Below, one piece after another: positions 21,466 to 30,422 of a stretch of DNA of 64,000 bases. The position numbers and the translations under genes are program-made. The stretch comes from Weissella thailandensis (GTDB lineage: Bacteria > Bacillota > Bacilli > Lactobacillales > Lactobacillaceae). The stretch lies in contig NZ_BJEC01000009.1 of the NCBI RefSeq assembly GCF_005405465.1, positions 24,117 to 88,116 on the forward strand, written 5' to 3'. How positions within the stretch are numbered: position 1 is the first letter of the stretch; each line of letters starts with the position of its first letter. The notes beneath the pieces were generated by a model, which did not search any database, had not been told where the DNA came from, and saw only the letters and a list, made by a program, of their open reading frames with translations.

Positions 21466-21514
21466 TTTACCACAATATCCCACTTTCAACCACCTTTCCC
21501 CACCTATTACCACC
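21466..21514 (-). promoter_or_regulatory. MraZ operator: five GTGG units at 10-bp spacing
   Basis: CCAC occurs on the plus strand at 21470, 21480, 21490, 21500 and 21510; read toward mraZ these are five direct GTGG units of the form GGTGGTAATA, each starting exactly 10 bp after the last. Known MraZ operators are short direct repeats with a 10-bp period, so this is very probably the autoregulatory site. Confidence 0.85.
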
Positions 21515-21834
21515 TTGTTTTTTAAAACATTTATTGTTAAGAATACCGATGTATCGGTACATAGTGACTTTTTTAACATAAAGTTTACAATTATGCGTAA
21601 TTTTAACAACAAATTAAACACCAAATGATGCATCCAGAAACGGTGGGAAAAAGTGGGCATTAAAAACCTATGTGATGCTGTAAAAGGCATTTTTTCATGG
21701 CAAAGTAGCAATAAAAAAGGAGTTTGGGATACTGTCCCAAACTCCTTTTACTTAAAGCAGATTAATTATAGATTTATAGTTTCCGGCCATTTATATGCCA
21801 TAACACCGACAACTACTTAATATAAATAACGCCC
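21515..21834. other. Intergenic region upstream of the dcw cluster
   Basis: No convincing gene. It contains a perfect 7+7 inverted repeat TACCGAT-GT-ATCGGTA (21544-21559) and a bidirectional terminator (21715-21749). A 92-codon open frame on the minus strand (21433-21711) covers the operator and lacks protein-like features. The promoter for mraZ should lie here, but I could not single out one -35/-10 pair. Confidence 0.6.
21715..21749 (-). terminator. Terminator hairpin between the rsmE gene group and mraZ
   Basis: AAAAGGAGTTTGGGA pairs with TCCCAAACTCCTTTT (with a short ACTG-type loop), with a T-run on either strand. It ends the prmA-rsmE-membrane protein transcript before the dcw cluster. 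The core resembles the other GGGAC-type terminators of the window. Confidence 0.85.
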
Positions 21835-22215
21835 TTAAACTTCGCTAAAGCCACCATCAACTGGAATTTGCTTATCAATATCAAATTCTTCTTCTTGGCC
21901 ACTAGTAAATGCAAAAACTTCTAAAATCAAATACAACAAAGCAAGGTAATAACCATAGAACATCGAATTTATGTGTAGCCAAACCGAAATTAAGAATACG
22001 ATTGGCCAAACCAGTAACAACACCCAAAGTCCACCTGTATGACGTAGAAAACGACCAGCAATAACGCTAAATACCATATTAACAATAAAAAGTAATACGA
22101 TAATTTTGAAATTAGCGGTTAGTTTCGTCAAGTTAATGACATATGGAAAAAGAATGCCAAAAATTGGCATTAAAATCCAAAAACGCCAATCAAAAGTTTT
22201 ATTAAACCTTTTCAT
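21835..22215 (-). CDS. Small four-helix membrane protein of unknown function
   Basis: 126 residues. About four hydrophobic segments fill the stretch from WRFWILMPIFGILFPYVI to YLALLYLILEVFAFTSG; the C-terminus is an acidic soluble tail (QEEEFDIDKQIPVDGGFSEV). I do not recognise the family. It is 21 bases after rsmE on the same strand and followed by a terminator, so it is the last gene of the prmA-rsmE transcript. Confidence 0.7.
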   Translation of the reverse strand: MKRFNKTFDWRFWILMPIFGILFPYVINLTKLTANFKIIVLLFIVNMVFSVIAGRFLRHTGGLWVLLLVWPIVFLISVWLHINSMFYGYYLALLYLILEVFAFTSGQEEEFDIDKQIPVDGGFSEV

Positions 22216-22236
22216 ATAAAAACTCCTATTTCATTA

Positions 22237-22977
22237 CTATATATTTAATTCTATAACATAACTTAAAGTACTCAAAGCATATAATGGTGCTGTCTCAGCT
22301 CTCAAAATACGGGGGCCTAACCCTACTGGCACAAAGCCTTGTTTCACTAATGCATCAACTTCTTGTGAAGATAAACCACCTTCTGGGCCAAATAAGAAAC
22401 TGACGGAATCATCAGGTCGTAAGCCATTTAATTGTTGAACCAATTGACTAGTTTCCCCTTGCTTAGCACTTTCTTCCCAAGCCACTAATTTCACTGTACT
22501 ATCAACCACTAAATCTGCTAGTGATGCAACATAACTGACATCAGGTATCCGTAGTCGATGAGCTTGTTCTGCTGCTGAAGTAGCTATTTTATTCAAACGG
22601 GTAATTTTCTTAGCCGCTTTCTGACCCCAATGAACAACCGACCACGCCGTTTCAACAACGATAATGTGATGAACGCCTAACTCCGTTGCCTTTTGTACAA
22701 CCCATTCAGGCTTGTCACCTTTAGATAATCCAATAATAATTGTTGTATCAACTGGTAATTCAACGTGGGCCTCTTGTCGTGAAACAATCGCCATAATTGG
22801 ACGCTCTAGTTCGAACCTTACGACTTTAGCAATAATAATTTCCTGCCGATTTGGTAATACAAATTCCGCCTGAGAACCTTCGCGACTTCGCAAAACAGTT
22901 ATAAAATGATGTGCGACTTTTTCTGGTAATTGAAATTCTTCACCAGTAGGCACCTCATCCAAAAAATATCTCTGCAT
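22237..22977 (-). CDS. rsmE: RsmE 16S rRNA m3U1498 methyltransferase
   Basis: 246 residues. N-terminal PUA-like domain with MQRYFLDEVP..., and C-terminal SPOUT (knotted) domain with the SAM-binding FLFGPEGGLSSQEVD and LGPRILRAETAPLYAL. Methylates N3 of U1498 of 16S rRNA. Its ATG overlaps the stop codon of prmA (TAATG), giving translational coupling. Confidence 0.95.
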   Translation of the reverse strand: MQRYFLDEVPTGEEFQLPEKVAHHFITVLRSREGSQAEFVLPNRQEIIIAKVVRFELERPIMAIVSRQEAHVELPVDTTIIIGLSKGDKPEWVVQKATELGVHHIIVVETAWSVVHWGQKAAKKITRLNKIATSAAEQAHRLRIPDVSYVASLADLVVDSTVKLVAWEESAKQGETSQLVQQLNGLRPDDSVSFLFGPEGGLSSQEVDALVKQGFVPVGLGPRILRAETAPLYALSTLSYVIELNI

Positions 22978-23930
22978 TAATCATCCTCATTCTTAAACTT
23001 TGCAATAATACCGTACCAGTCGCCTAACTTCATTGATTGTTCAACAACTAAGCCTTGCGCTGTTAATGCACTGATCATCTGATCACGTTTATCATAATAA
23101 ATACCAGATAATAACAGATAACCATCTGGTTGCAAAATATTAGTAACATCTGGAATCAACATATCTAACACTTCTGCTAGCATATTAGCAATTACTATAT
23201 CATATTTTTTATCAGGAACATCTTTTAACAAATCACTAACCATCAACTGCATGTCAGCAGCCTTTGGATTTAAATCAACATTACCTTGTGCTGATTTTAC
23301 CGCAACTTCATCAATGTCTGTTCCTAGAATATCGTCAGCGCCTAATAAGCGGGCTGCAATTCCTAACACGCCTGAACCAGTTCCGAGGTCAATGACAGAT
23401 TCTCCACCACGTACAACAACTTCCAATGCTTGCATCATTAACTTTGTTGTCGGATGCGTTCCTGTACCAAAAGCCATCCCTGGATCTAAAACAATCACTT
23501 CCTCATCGGATTGCACTGACTGATACTCTTCCCACTTAGGTACAACCGTTATATGACGTGTTACACGAACTGGATGATAATACTTTTGCCATTCAGTTGC
23601 CCAATCAGCATCAGCTACTGACTGTACACTAACTGTACCTGGATGTGCATCCAGTCCAAATTCGGCCAACTGGTCAACTTCAGCTTGAATAGTCTCTGTC
23701 ATCGGTTGTAAATCAATTTCATTTGCAAAATAGCCAGTCACAGCTGCGCCACTCAAACGATGAACGATATCGTCTTCTTTTACCATCACGGTAGCATCAG
23801 CTGGTTGATAATGTGCCAATTCTGCAGAGTCATCAATTTCAACACCTTCTGCACCATGTGTCATTAATATGTTACTGATTGCTTCAATCGCCTCAGTCTG
23901 TGTCTCTACAACAATTTTTTGCCAACTCAT
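22977..23930 (-). CDS. prmA: PrmA ribosomal protein L11 methyltransferase
   Basis: 317 residues. An N-terminal substrate-recognition domain is followed by a class I SAM methyltransferase domain: VIDLGTGSGVLGIAARLLG near 176-195, preceded by DPGMAFGTGTHPTT, and NMLAEVL. Methylates ribosomal protein L11. First gene of a prmA-rsmE pair that is conserved across Firmicutes. Confidence 0.96.
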   Translation of the reverse strand: MSWQKIVVETQTEAIEAISNILMTHGAEGVEIDDSAELAHYQPADATVMVKEDDIVHRLSGAAVTGYFANEIDLQPMTETIQAEVDQLAEFGLDAHPGTVSVQSVADADWATEWQKYYHPVRVTRHITVVPKWEEYQSVQSDEEVIVLDPGMAFGTGTHPTTKLMMQALEVVVRGGESVIDLGTGSGVLGIAARLLGADDILGTDIDEVAVKSAQGNVDLNPKAADMQLMVSDLLKDVPDKKYDIVIANMLAEVLDMLIPDVTNILQPDGYLLLSGIYYDKRDQMISALTAQGLVVEQSMKLGDWYGIIAKFKNEDD

Positions 23931-24013
23931 GAATATCCCTCATTTACTATTACTTTGTTCTAATTACGTTTAGAATACCACAAAATAACGCAAACGCCCA
24001 TCTTATACAAACA

Positions 24014-24062
24014 AACAAAAAATACACCTAACAATCAGCTATACCAATTATTAAGTGTATTA
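24014..24062 (-). terminator. Terminator after pyk
   Basis: AATACACTTAAT and the downstream arm GTTAGGTGTATT form a long imperfect hairpin followed on the minus strand by a T-run, just past the pyk stop codon. Confidence 0.75.
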
Positions 24063-24079
24063 GTTTTATTTATATAATT

Positions 24080-25504
24080 TTAGTCAATTGTAACAATTGT
24101 CATCAAATTAGTCGTACCTGAAGTTGTTACAGGGATACCTGCCGTAACGATGATTGTATCACCCTTACTTGCAACACCGTTTTTAACAGCTTCGCGCTTT
24201 GCCAACTCAATCATTGCATCAGTGTCACCCACTGGTTCAGCAATCGTTGGTTGTACACCCCAGTAAATGTTCAACATACGTTGTACACCTTCTGTAAAGG
24301 TAATTGCCAAAATATCAGCATTTGGACGATACTTTGAAATCATCTTTGCTGTGTAACCTGAATTAGTTGCAGCAACAATTGCCTTAATATCCAAGTTACC
24401 AGCAGCATTGGCCACAGCTGATGCGACTGACTCAGTGACGTCAGTTGTATCAAAGTGATCAACATCATGGTGACCATTCATTGCCAATGATGTTTCTGCC
24501 TTCTCATCAATACGAGCCATCGTTGCTACAGCCTCAACTGGGTAAGCACCGTTGGCAGATTCACCTGATAGCATCGTTGCATCAGTACCATCAAACACAG
24601 CATTAGCAACGTCAGATGCCTCTGCACGTGTTGGACGAGGGTTCTCTTGCATTGAATCAAGCATGTCCGTAGCTGTAATAACTGGCTTAGCAGCTGCATT
24701 TAAGCGACGAATCAAGTTCTTTTGTACCAAAGGAACATTTTCTGCTGGAATTTCAACACCCATGTCTCCACGAGCAATCATTAATCCGTCAGAAACTTCC
24801 AAAATCTCATCAAAGTTATCAATTCCCTCTTGTGATTCGATCTTTGGGAAAATCATAACTTCTTCGTGATGTGATTCAGTTAACAATTCACGAATTTCAA
24901 GTACATCAGCAGCCTTACGAACAAATGATGCAGCAATATATTGAATACCATTCTTCAAACCGAAACGGATATCATCAGCATCCTTTTCAGTAATACCAGG
25001 TAGGTTAATTGCAACACCTGGGGCGTTAACACCCTTACGTGATCCCAAGATACCGTGGTTTTGTACTTCAGTTACCAATTCCTTGTTTGCATCATCTTTT
25101 TCAGTGATTACCATGTCAAGCTTACCATCATCAAACAAGACATGACCACCAACATGAACATCATCAAACAAACCAGGATAAGTTACAGCAATCTTCTCCT
25201 TCGTACCTTCAATAGAAGAATCCATTGAAATACGAACAACATCACCAATGTTAAATTCAATCTTACCAGGCTCTTGTACAGTGGTACGAATCTCAGCACC
25301 CTTGGTATCTAGCAAGAAACCAACTTTCTTACCAGCTGCCTTCTCGGCCTCACGAACTGCATTCATTCGTCCCAAATGTTCCTCATGATCACCATGTGAA
25401 AAATTGAAACGGACAACATTTGTACCAGATTCGATTATCTTTGTAATCGTCTCTACATCAGAGCTGGCTGGTCCAAGCGTTGAAACAATCTTGGTCTTCT
25501 TCAT
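24080..25504 (-). CDS. pyk: Pyruvate kinase
   Basis: 474 residues. Final ATP-making step of glycolysis or the phosphoketolase route: phosphoenolpyruvate plus ADP to pyruvate. N-terminal KIVSTLGPASSDVETI, catalytic VMIFPKIESQEGIDNFDEI, and ARGDMGVEIP are all present. It ends after the allosteric C-domain and lacks the extra PEP-utiliser domain seen in many Bacillus and Lactobacillus pyruvate kinases. It has its own terminator and no pfkA beside it, unlike the pfkA-pyk operon of homofermenters. Confidence 0.97.
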   Translation of the reverse strand: MKKTKIVSTLGPASSDVETITKIIESGTNVVRFNFSHGDHEEHLGRMNAVREAEKAAGKKVGFLLDTKGAEIRTTVQEPGKIEFNIGDVVRISMDSSIEGTKEKIAVTYPGLFDDVHVGGHVLFDDGKLDMVITEKDDANKELVTEVQNHGILGSRKGVNAPGVAINLPGITEKDADDIRFGLKNGIQYIAASFVRKAADVLEIRELLTESHHEEVMIFPKIESQEGIDNFDEILEVSDGLMIARGDMGVEIPAENVPLVQKNLIRRLNAAAKPVITATDMLDSMQENPRPTRAEASDVANAVFDGTDATMLSGESANGAYPVEAVATMARIDEKAETSLAMNGHHDVDHFDTTDVTESVASAVANAAGNLDIKAIVAATNSGYTAKMISKYRPNADILAITFTEGVQRMLNIYWGVQPTIAEPVGDTDAMIELAKREAVKNGVASKGDTIIVTAGIPVTTSGTTNLMTIVTID

Positions 25505-25714
25505 GATTAAAACTTCTCCTTAGTAAAAGATATTGCTACTTCTATCTATCTGCAATCATTGTACTATTTATCACTTTCTTTGTATACAAATTCAATTCGG
25601 CGTTTGTTTCATCAGTAGAACAGTTTTTATCCCCTAAAATTAGGAACCTTTTTATATTAAGCAATAAAGCGCTATCATAATTTTAAATCTTTTTTTATTC
25701 TTTATATATAAAAA

Positions 25715-25741
25715 AAGATTAGGACAAATTGTCCTAATCTT
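25715..25741 (-). terminator. Terminator after the lysine permease gene
   Basis: AAGATTAGGACAA pairs perfectly with TTGTCCTAATCTT and is followed by TTTTTTT on the minus strand, just beyond the permease stop codon. Confidence 0.88.
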
Positions 25742-25751
25742 AGTAATTTAT

Positions 25752-27227
25752 TTAATCTAATGATCGCGCATTAGTATCCAAATCAACGTCCGTTAGCTTG
25801 CGTAGCTTAGTATGATGCTTGATCTTATAACCAAAGTACAAAACTAAGAATAGTGGGATAGCTAAGTATGTCGTGATAATACCAGGCCAATTCCAGTCAG
25901 CAATCGAGCCTTTAAATGATGCTGTATCTTGTCCAACAACAACGATAATCGATAAGACCAATGCAACGATTGGTCCAAATGGGAACCACTTTGCTTTATA
26001 ACGTAACCTATTAACGTCTCTACCTTGCGCAATAAATGCTCGACGGAAACGGTAATGCGAAATGGCAACACCAATCCAAGCAATAAAACCAGTCAAACCA
26101 GAAGCAGCAACTAAGTAATAGTACAATCCTTGACCAAATATCGATGTAACATAGGTAAATAATCCTACAGCAACCGTAGCTAATAAGGCAGGAACTGGAA
26201 TTCCAGTCCGGATATTAACCCGCTTGAAAATCTTAGGTGCCAACCCGTCTATTGCCATTGAGTAAAGCATACGAGAAGATGCATAAAGCCCCGAATTAGC
26301 TGATGATACAACTGCTGTTAGAATAACTGCATTCATGATAGAAGCTGCCGCGGCTAGTCCAGCAGACTTAAATACCAAAGTAAATGGTGAGACAGCAATA
26401 TTTGTTTCACTTGAGTGCAACAAGCTTGGATCCTTGTAATAGATAATTGCACCAATAATGAAAATAGATAAAATGTAAAATAGTAAAATACGCCAGAAAA
26501 TTTGCTTTACAGCAGCAGGTACTGATTTTTCAGGTGTTTCTGATTCACCAGCTGTAATTCCGACCATCTCAGTCCCTTGGAATGAGAAACCAGCAACCAT
26601 AAACACTGACAAAATACCGCCAAAGCCACCAACAAACCCATGATTGCCACCGGCTGACAGGTTATGCGACACATCAGGTTGCTTAAACATAATACCTAAA
26701 ATAGTTAGTAATCCAACAATTAAAAAGGCAACAACTGCAGTGACTTTAATCATGGCCATCCAAAACTCCGTCTCAGCATAAGCCTTAGCTGAGAACAAAT
26801 TAATCACTGTAATTAACACCAAAACAATCGTCGACCAAATCCAACTGGGGACATTTGGTAACCAAAATCCCATGACAACCCCAACGGTTGCAGCTTCTAC
26901 AGCTACTGTAATGGCCCAATTAAACCAGTAGTTCCACCCCATCGCAAAGCCAAATGCTGGATCAACGAAACGGTCAGCATAAACTGAAAATGAACCTGAA
27001 ATAGGCATATAAGTTGCCATTTCTCCCAAGCTGGTCATTAGAAAGTAAACCATTACACCAATAACAGCATAAGCAGTCAACGCTCCAAATGGTCCTGCCT
27101 GAGAAATCGTTGCTCCCGATGCAACAAACAGTCCTGTTCCAATCGTCCCTCCCAATGCAATCATTGAAAGATGACGGGTTTTCATTGTTCTCTTTAAATG
27201 TCCCGTCTGTTGTTGATTATCCGCCAT
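25752..27227 (-). CDS. lysP: Lysine-type amino acid permease (APC family)
   Basis: 491 residues, about twelve transmembrane segments. The amino-acid-permease signature is clear: RHLSMIALGGTIGTGLFVASG near residue 20 and the GEMATYMPISGSFSVYADRFVDPAFGFAMGWNYW region near 70-100 are typical of the LysP/AAT subgroup of proton symporters. Substrate specificity comes mainly from context: a lysine riboswitch with its own terminator sits directly upstream, so lysine import is the best call. Confidence 0.88.
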   Translation of the reverse strand: MADNQQQTGHLKRTMKTRHLSMIALGGTIGTGLFVASGATISQAGPFGALTAYAVIGVMVYFLMTSLGEMATYMPISGSFSVYADRFVDPAFGFAMGWNYWFNWAITVAVEAATVGVVMGFWLPNVPSWIWSTIVLVLITVINLFSAKAYAETEFWMAMIKVTAVVAFLIVGLLTILGIMFKQPDVSHNLSAGGNHGFVGGFGGILSVFMVAGFSFQGTEMVGITAGESETPEKSVPAAVKQIFWRILLFYILSIFIIGAIIYYKDPSLLHSSETNIAVSPFTLVFKSAGLAAAASIMNAVILTAVVSSANSGLYASSRMLYSMAIDGLAPKIFKRVNIRTGIPVPALLATVAVGLFTYVTSIFGQGLYYYLVAASGLTGFIAWIGVAISHYRFRRAFIAQGRDVNRLRYKAKWFPFGPIVALVLSIIVVVGQDTASFKGSIADWNWPGIITTYLAIPLFLVLYFGYKIKHHTKLRKLTDVDLDTNARSLD

Positions 27228-27265
27228 AATTCCTCCTAAAACAAAGGCCTAACGCATTTAAAAAC

Positions 27266-27305
27266 AAAAAAATCCTAGTTTACACATCTATCGTATAAAC
27301 TAGGA
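27266..27305 (-). terminator. Expression-platform terminator of the lysine riboswitch
   Basis: TCCTAGTTTATAC pairs with GTGTAAACTAGGA around a short loop and is followed by TTTTTTTG on the minus strand. It lies between the aptamer and the permease gene and should form when lysine is bound. Confidence 0.88.
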
Positions 27306-27324
27306 ACTCATTAGTTTTTAGTAT

Positions 27325-27500
27325 TGTCGATAGCTCTCCGCAGCCGACTATTTTGCCGCGACAGTCTGCACACTATTAATATACACACCAACGATGAATA
27401 TCACCATATCCACCATTTCGGCAATCGCCCCTTTCATCTAATATCCACGCCCGTCGGCTCCTTTAGACTAATTATGTTGACTGCAACCTCTATATCCTAT
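27325..27500 (-). promoter_or_regulatory. Lysine riboswitch (L box)
   Basis: The minus strand shows conserved L-box elements in order: TATAGAGGTTGC at the 5' side, GGAGCCGACGG, GAAAGGGGCGATTGCCGAA in the core, and GGAGAGCTATCG at the 3' side closing P1 with the first element. A terminator follows. It should turn off the downstream permease when lysine is plentiful. Confidence 0.93.
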
Positions 27501-27515
27501 TTAATTTGTAACCTT

Positions 27516-27545
27516 AATATACATGAACCCATTTTACTTTGTCAA
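27516..27545 (-). promoter_or_regulatory. Promoter of the lysine riboswitch-permease transcript
   Basis: A consensus -35 TTGACA (27540-27545) and a -10 TATATT (27516-27521) are spaced 18 bases apart, just upstream of the aptamer. Confidence 0.75.
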
Positions 27546-27673
27546 GTTATATTTTAAGTAAAGTACAAGAGTCATTAAGCATTTTAGGCATACATGGGTT
27601 ATTTGTAACAAACATGATAAAATCAATATAGTTAAACATTTGACAGACTAGATTAGCAAAGGAGTATGGGCTT

Positions 27674-28321
27674 ATGATTATAGCTAGATCACACACACGT
27701 TTTCTGACGTTTCTGATTAGTTTGCTATTATTTATTGTAATTTCAATATTAACCTATAGACATCAGGGATTCTTGCACACACTCACACAAATAGACTATT
27801 CAATTGCTAGGGCCGTGGTACCTAATTGGCTAGAAAATCTTATTAAACCAGCTTATATTTTTAGTCATGGCATCCTGTCTGGTTTACTGATCTTTGTCAT
27901 TGCTTTCTTTTTGTGGGGATTTAAGTTTAAAATTCCAGCAACCTGGATTTTATTAACCAGCTTAAGTGGTTGGTTATTAATCAACATTCTTTCACTATTT
28001 TTTAACTTAGAAGTCAATGGTACAAAAATAGTTTATCCTGCACATACAACATTTTTTATGACCTTATTAATCTCTTACATATTACTCATTATTATCCCTG
28101 AAATTAAACACGATTTCGGCCAATTTATCTGTCAAACCATTTTGTTATTAAGTTGGGTCGGAACATTTATGATGACTTTATTGTCTCCTAACTACAATCT
28201 GGTTTCCGCACTTGCCGGTTGGATTTTAGCTATTGCTTGGCTAAAGTTTTCCGAAAATTTTTACCGCGTTTATGCCGGTGAATTATATCGACGCAAAGGA
28301 TTTAGCAATTCATGGTACTAA
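27674..28321 (+). CDS. Degenerate PAP2-like membrane protein
   Basis: 215 residues with about six membrane segments in the order of PAP2 lipid phosphatases. The regions matching the catalytic motifs are degraded: YPAHTTFF at 121-128 stands where PSGHT is expected (one histidine kept), and SPNYNLVSALAGW at 171-183 stands where SRxxxGVHxxSDVLAG is expected, with arginine, histidine and aspartate missing. No KxxxxxxRP motif is seen. AAAGGAG precedes the ATG. It is a lone plus-strand gene. It may be a non-catalytic membrane protein; the PAP2 relationship is my inference from layout. Confidence 0.6.
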   Translation: MIIARSHTRFLTFLISLLLFIVISILTYRHQGFLHTLTQIDYSIARAVVPNWLENLIKPAYIFSHGILSGLLIFVIAFFLWGFKFKIPATWILLTSLSGWLLINILSLFFNLEVNGTKIVYPAHTTFFMTLLISYILLIIIPEIKHDFGQFICQTILLLSWVGTFMMTLLSPNYNLVSALAGWILAIAWLKFSENFYRVYAGELYRRKGFSNSWY

Positions 28322-28428
28322 TAAAATGAGAGCGAGACAAAAATTGCGTTACATTGAGGCTTCAGACTTTTGGAGCGCGTTTAAGCTGTTAAATTTATAA
28401 GCTTATAATTAATTTATTTTTAACAAAT

Positions 28429-28466
28429 AGAGGTTGGGACATTTCTTTTGTCCCAACCTCTTTTAT
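28429..28466 (+). terminator. GGTTGGGAC-type terminator, convergent with fhs
   Basis: AGAGGTTGGGAC pairs with GTCCCAACCTCT and is followed on the plus strand by TTTATTTTATT. It lies between the convergent PAP2-like and fhs genes and may serve both. Confidence 0.85.
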
Positions 28467-28470
28467 TTTA

Positions 28471-30144
28471 TTAATTTAATCCAGTAATATGACCATCACT
28501 ATCAATATCTATATCAAGAGCTGCTGGATGCTTAGGTAATCCCGGCATCGTTAATATTGACCCAGTCAACGCAACTAAGAAACCAGCGCCTAATTTAGGC
28601 ATAAATTCACGAATATGAATATCAAAGTCTGTCGGTGCCCCAAATCGTTTGGCATCATCTGTCAATGAATTTTGAGTTTTAGCCATAATGATGGGCAATT
28701 TATCCCATCCGTATTTCTTAAAAGTAGCTAGCTGTTTTTCAGCCTTAGCAGATAATACCGCTTTATGACCACCATATATTTCTTGGACAATATGATTAAT
28801 TTTTACCAATGCATCATCTTCTGGTTGATAAAGTGGTTTAAAATCCTGATAATTAGCTCGCTCGGTCGCCTGGACAACACCAGTAGCTAGTTCTTGAGCG
28901 CCTGAACCACCCTGTCCCCACACATTTGCAACATAAGCATCAACACCAAAGCTTTTCGCATAGTCACTGACTAGAGCAAGTTCCTCGGCTGTATCATGTG
29001 TAAATTTGTTAATCGCAACAACCACAGGCACACCATAGCGTTTCATACTTTTTAAATGCTGGCCTAAATTGCCAAGGCCTTGCTTTAAAGCCGTCAAATT
29101 AGGTTTTGTTAAATGTTGTTTGTTCTCCCCACCATGCATTTTTAATGCACGCACAGTTGCAACAACCACAATTGTATCTGGTACCTTTCCTAACAAAGGT
29201 GTTTTAAAGTCAAGAAACTTTTCACCACCTAAATCGGCTCCAAAACCAGCTTCCGTGACGGTATAATCAGATAATTGTAAGGCCGTTTTAGTGGCTAAAA
29301 TTGAATTAGTTCCTTGTGCAATATTGGCAAATGGACCACCATGAATAAGTGCTGGCGTATGTGCCAATGTTTGCACCAGATTAGGTTTAATAGCATCCTT
29401 CAATAACGTCGTAATTGCACCCTCTACACCTAAATCGGCTACCGTTACTGGTTCTTTATCATAAGTATAACCAATCACAATCCTTGAAATACGTTGCTTC
29501 ATACCGTCCAAATCATGTGACAATGTTAAAATGGCCATTAGCTCAGAAGCTACTGTAATATCAAACCCATCTTCACGGGGGATTCCCGATGTCGGACCAC
29601 CAAGGCCGATCGTGACGTGCCGTAATGCGCGATCGTTAACGTCTAAAGCTCGTTTCCACAAAATACGACGTGAATCAAGGTGCAGCGGATTTCCTTGATA
29701 TAGACTATTATCGATCAAAGCAGCCAAGGTATTATGGGCACTAGTCAATGCATGAAAATCACCAGTAAAATGCATGTTTATATCCGCCATTGGGATAACC
29801 TGTGAATAACCACCACCAGTTGCACCACCTTTTAGGCCCATCACTGGTCCCAAAGAAGGTTCACGCAGCGCCACCATCGTTTTACGCTTTTGCTGCATCA
29901 ACGCATCAGCTAAGCCGACTGTAACCGTTGACTTACCTTCCCCTGCTGGTGTCGGATTGATTGACGTCACTAAAATTAACTTTCCTAGCTTATTCTGCTG
30001 TGTTGATTCGCTCAGCTGAACTTTTGCCTTATCACGACCATATGGCTCCCACTCATCGGCACTTAAACCAACTTGATCAACTATTTTTTCAATTGGCCAA
30101 ATATCTGCAGACTGTGCAATCTCAATATCTGTTTTCATCCCCAC
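28471..30144 (-). CDS. fhs: Formate-tetrahydrofolate ligase
   Basis: 557 residues. ATP-dependent formation of 10-formyl-THF from formate and THF, feeding purine synthesis and initiator tRNA formylation. The ATP-binding loop [24 protein letters not shown] is near residues 57-80, followed by [26 protein letters not shown]. The start is GTG at 30144 (AGAGG 5 bases upstream) or ATG two codons later; the sequence does not decide. Monocistronic. No ZTP riboswitch is visible upstream. Confidence 0.96.
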   Translation of the reverse strand: MGMKTDIEIAQSADIWPIEKIVDQVGLSADEWEPYGRDKAKVQLSESTQQNKLGKLILVTSINPTPAGEGKSTVTVGLADALMQQKRKTMVALREPSLGPVMGLKGGATGGGYSQVIPMADINMHFTGDFHALTSAHNTLAALIDNSLYQGNPLHLDSRRILWKRALDVNDRALRHVTIGLGGPTSGIPREDGFDITVASELMAILTLSHDLDGMKQRISRIVIGYTYDKEPVTVADLGVEGAITTLLKDAIKPNLVQTLAHTPALIHGGPFANIAQGTNSILATKTALQLSDYTVTEAGFGADLGGEKFLDFKTPLLGKVPDTIVVVATVRALKMHGGENKQHLTKPNLTALKQGLGNLGQHLKSMKRYGVPVVVAINKFTHDTAEELALVSDYAKSFGVDAYVANVWGQGGSGAQELATGVVQATERANYQDFKPLYQPEDDALVKINHIVQEIYGGHKAVLSAKAEKQLATFKKYGWDKLPIIMAKTQNSLTDDAKRFGAPTDFDIHIREFMPKLGAGFLVALTGSILTMPGLPKHPAALDIDIDSDGHITGLN

Positions 30145-30322
30145 TATTACCTCTTTATATACTCAATATCATGTATCTATAATTTATACCACTTAGTCTA
30201 CTTGCTATTTCATATAATCTCAATACCTATTTTGATAAGCATCACCTGCTGATTATAGTTTAAAAACATCAGTGCCGATTATATCGTGGAACAGAAATTA
30301 ATTAGAAACTTGTCAGACAAAC

Positions 30323-30368
30323 TAAAAAGCCACTAATCTACCAATGTAACTTGATTAGATTAGTGACT
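30323..30368 (-). terminator. Terminator after the amino-acid ABC operon
   Basis: AGTCACTAATCTA pairs with TAGATTAGTGGCT and leads into TTTTTAG on the minus strand, about 55 bases past the binding-protein stop codon. Confidence 0.8.
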
Positions 30369-30422
30369 CCGATGAATATTTATAAGAGATTACAACTAGC
30401 TTAACTCACTAGCAACTAACTT

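Noticed and set aside
21466..21514. CRISPR-like short repeats
   Set aside because: The repeated unit is only four to five bases with a 10-bp period, which fits an operator and not a CRISPR array. No CRISPR array or cas gene was seen anywhere in the window.
21433..21711. A 92-codon minus-strand frame upstream of mraZ
   Set aside because: It covers the MraZ operator array, lacks a good ribosome site and has no protein-like pattern; its cysteines also clash with the window's usage.
27324..27557. A 77-codon plus-strand frame beside the permease gene
   Set aside because: It lies antisense to the lysine riboswitch and has no ribosome site.
30145..30322. ZTP riboswitch upstream of fhs
   Set aside because: fhs genes often carry one, but the conserved CCGCCUGGGCA-like segment is not present on the minus strand here.
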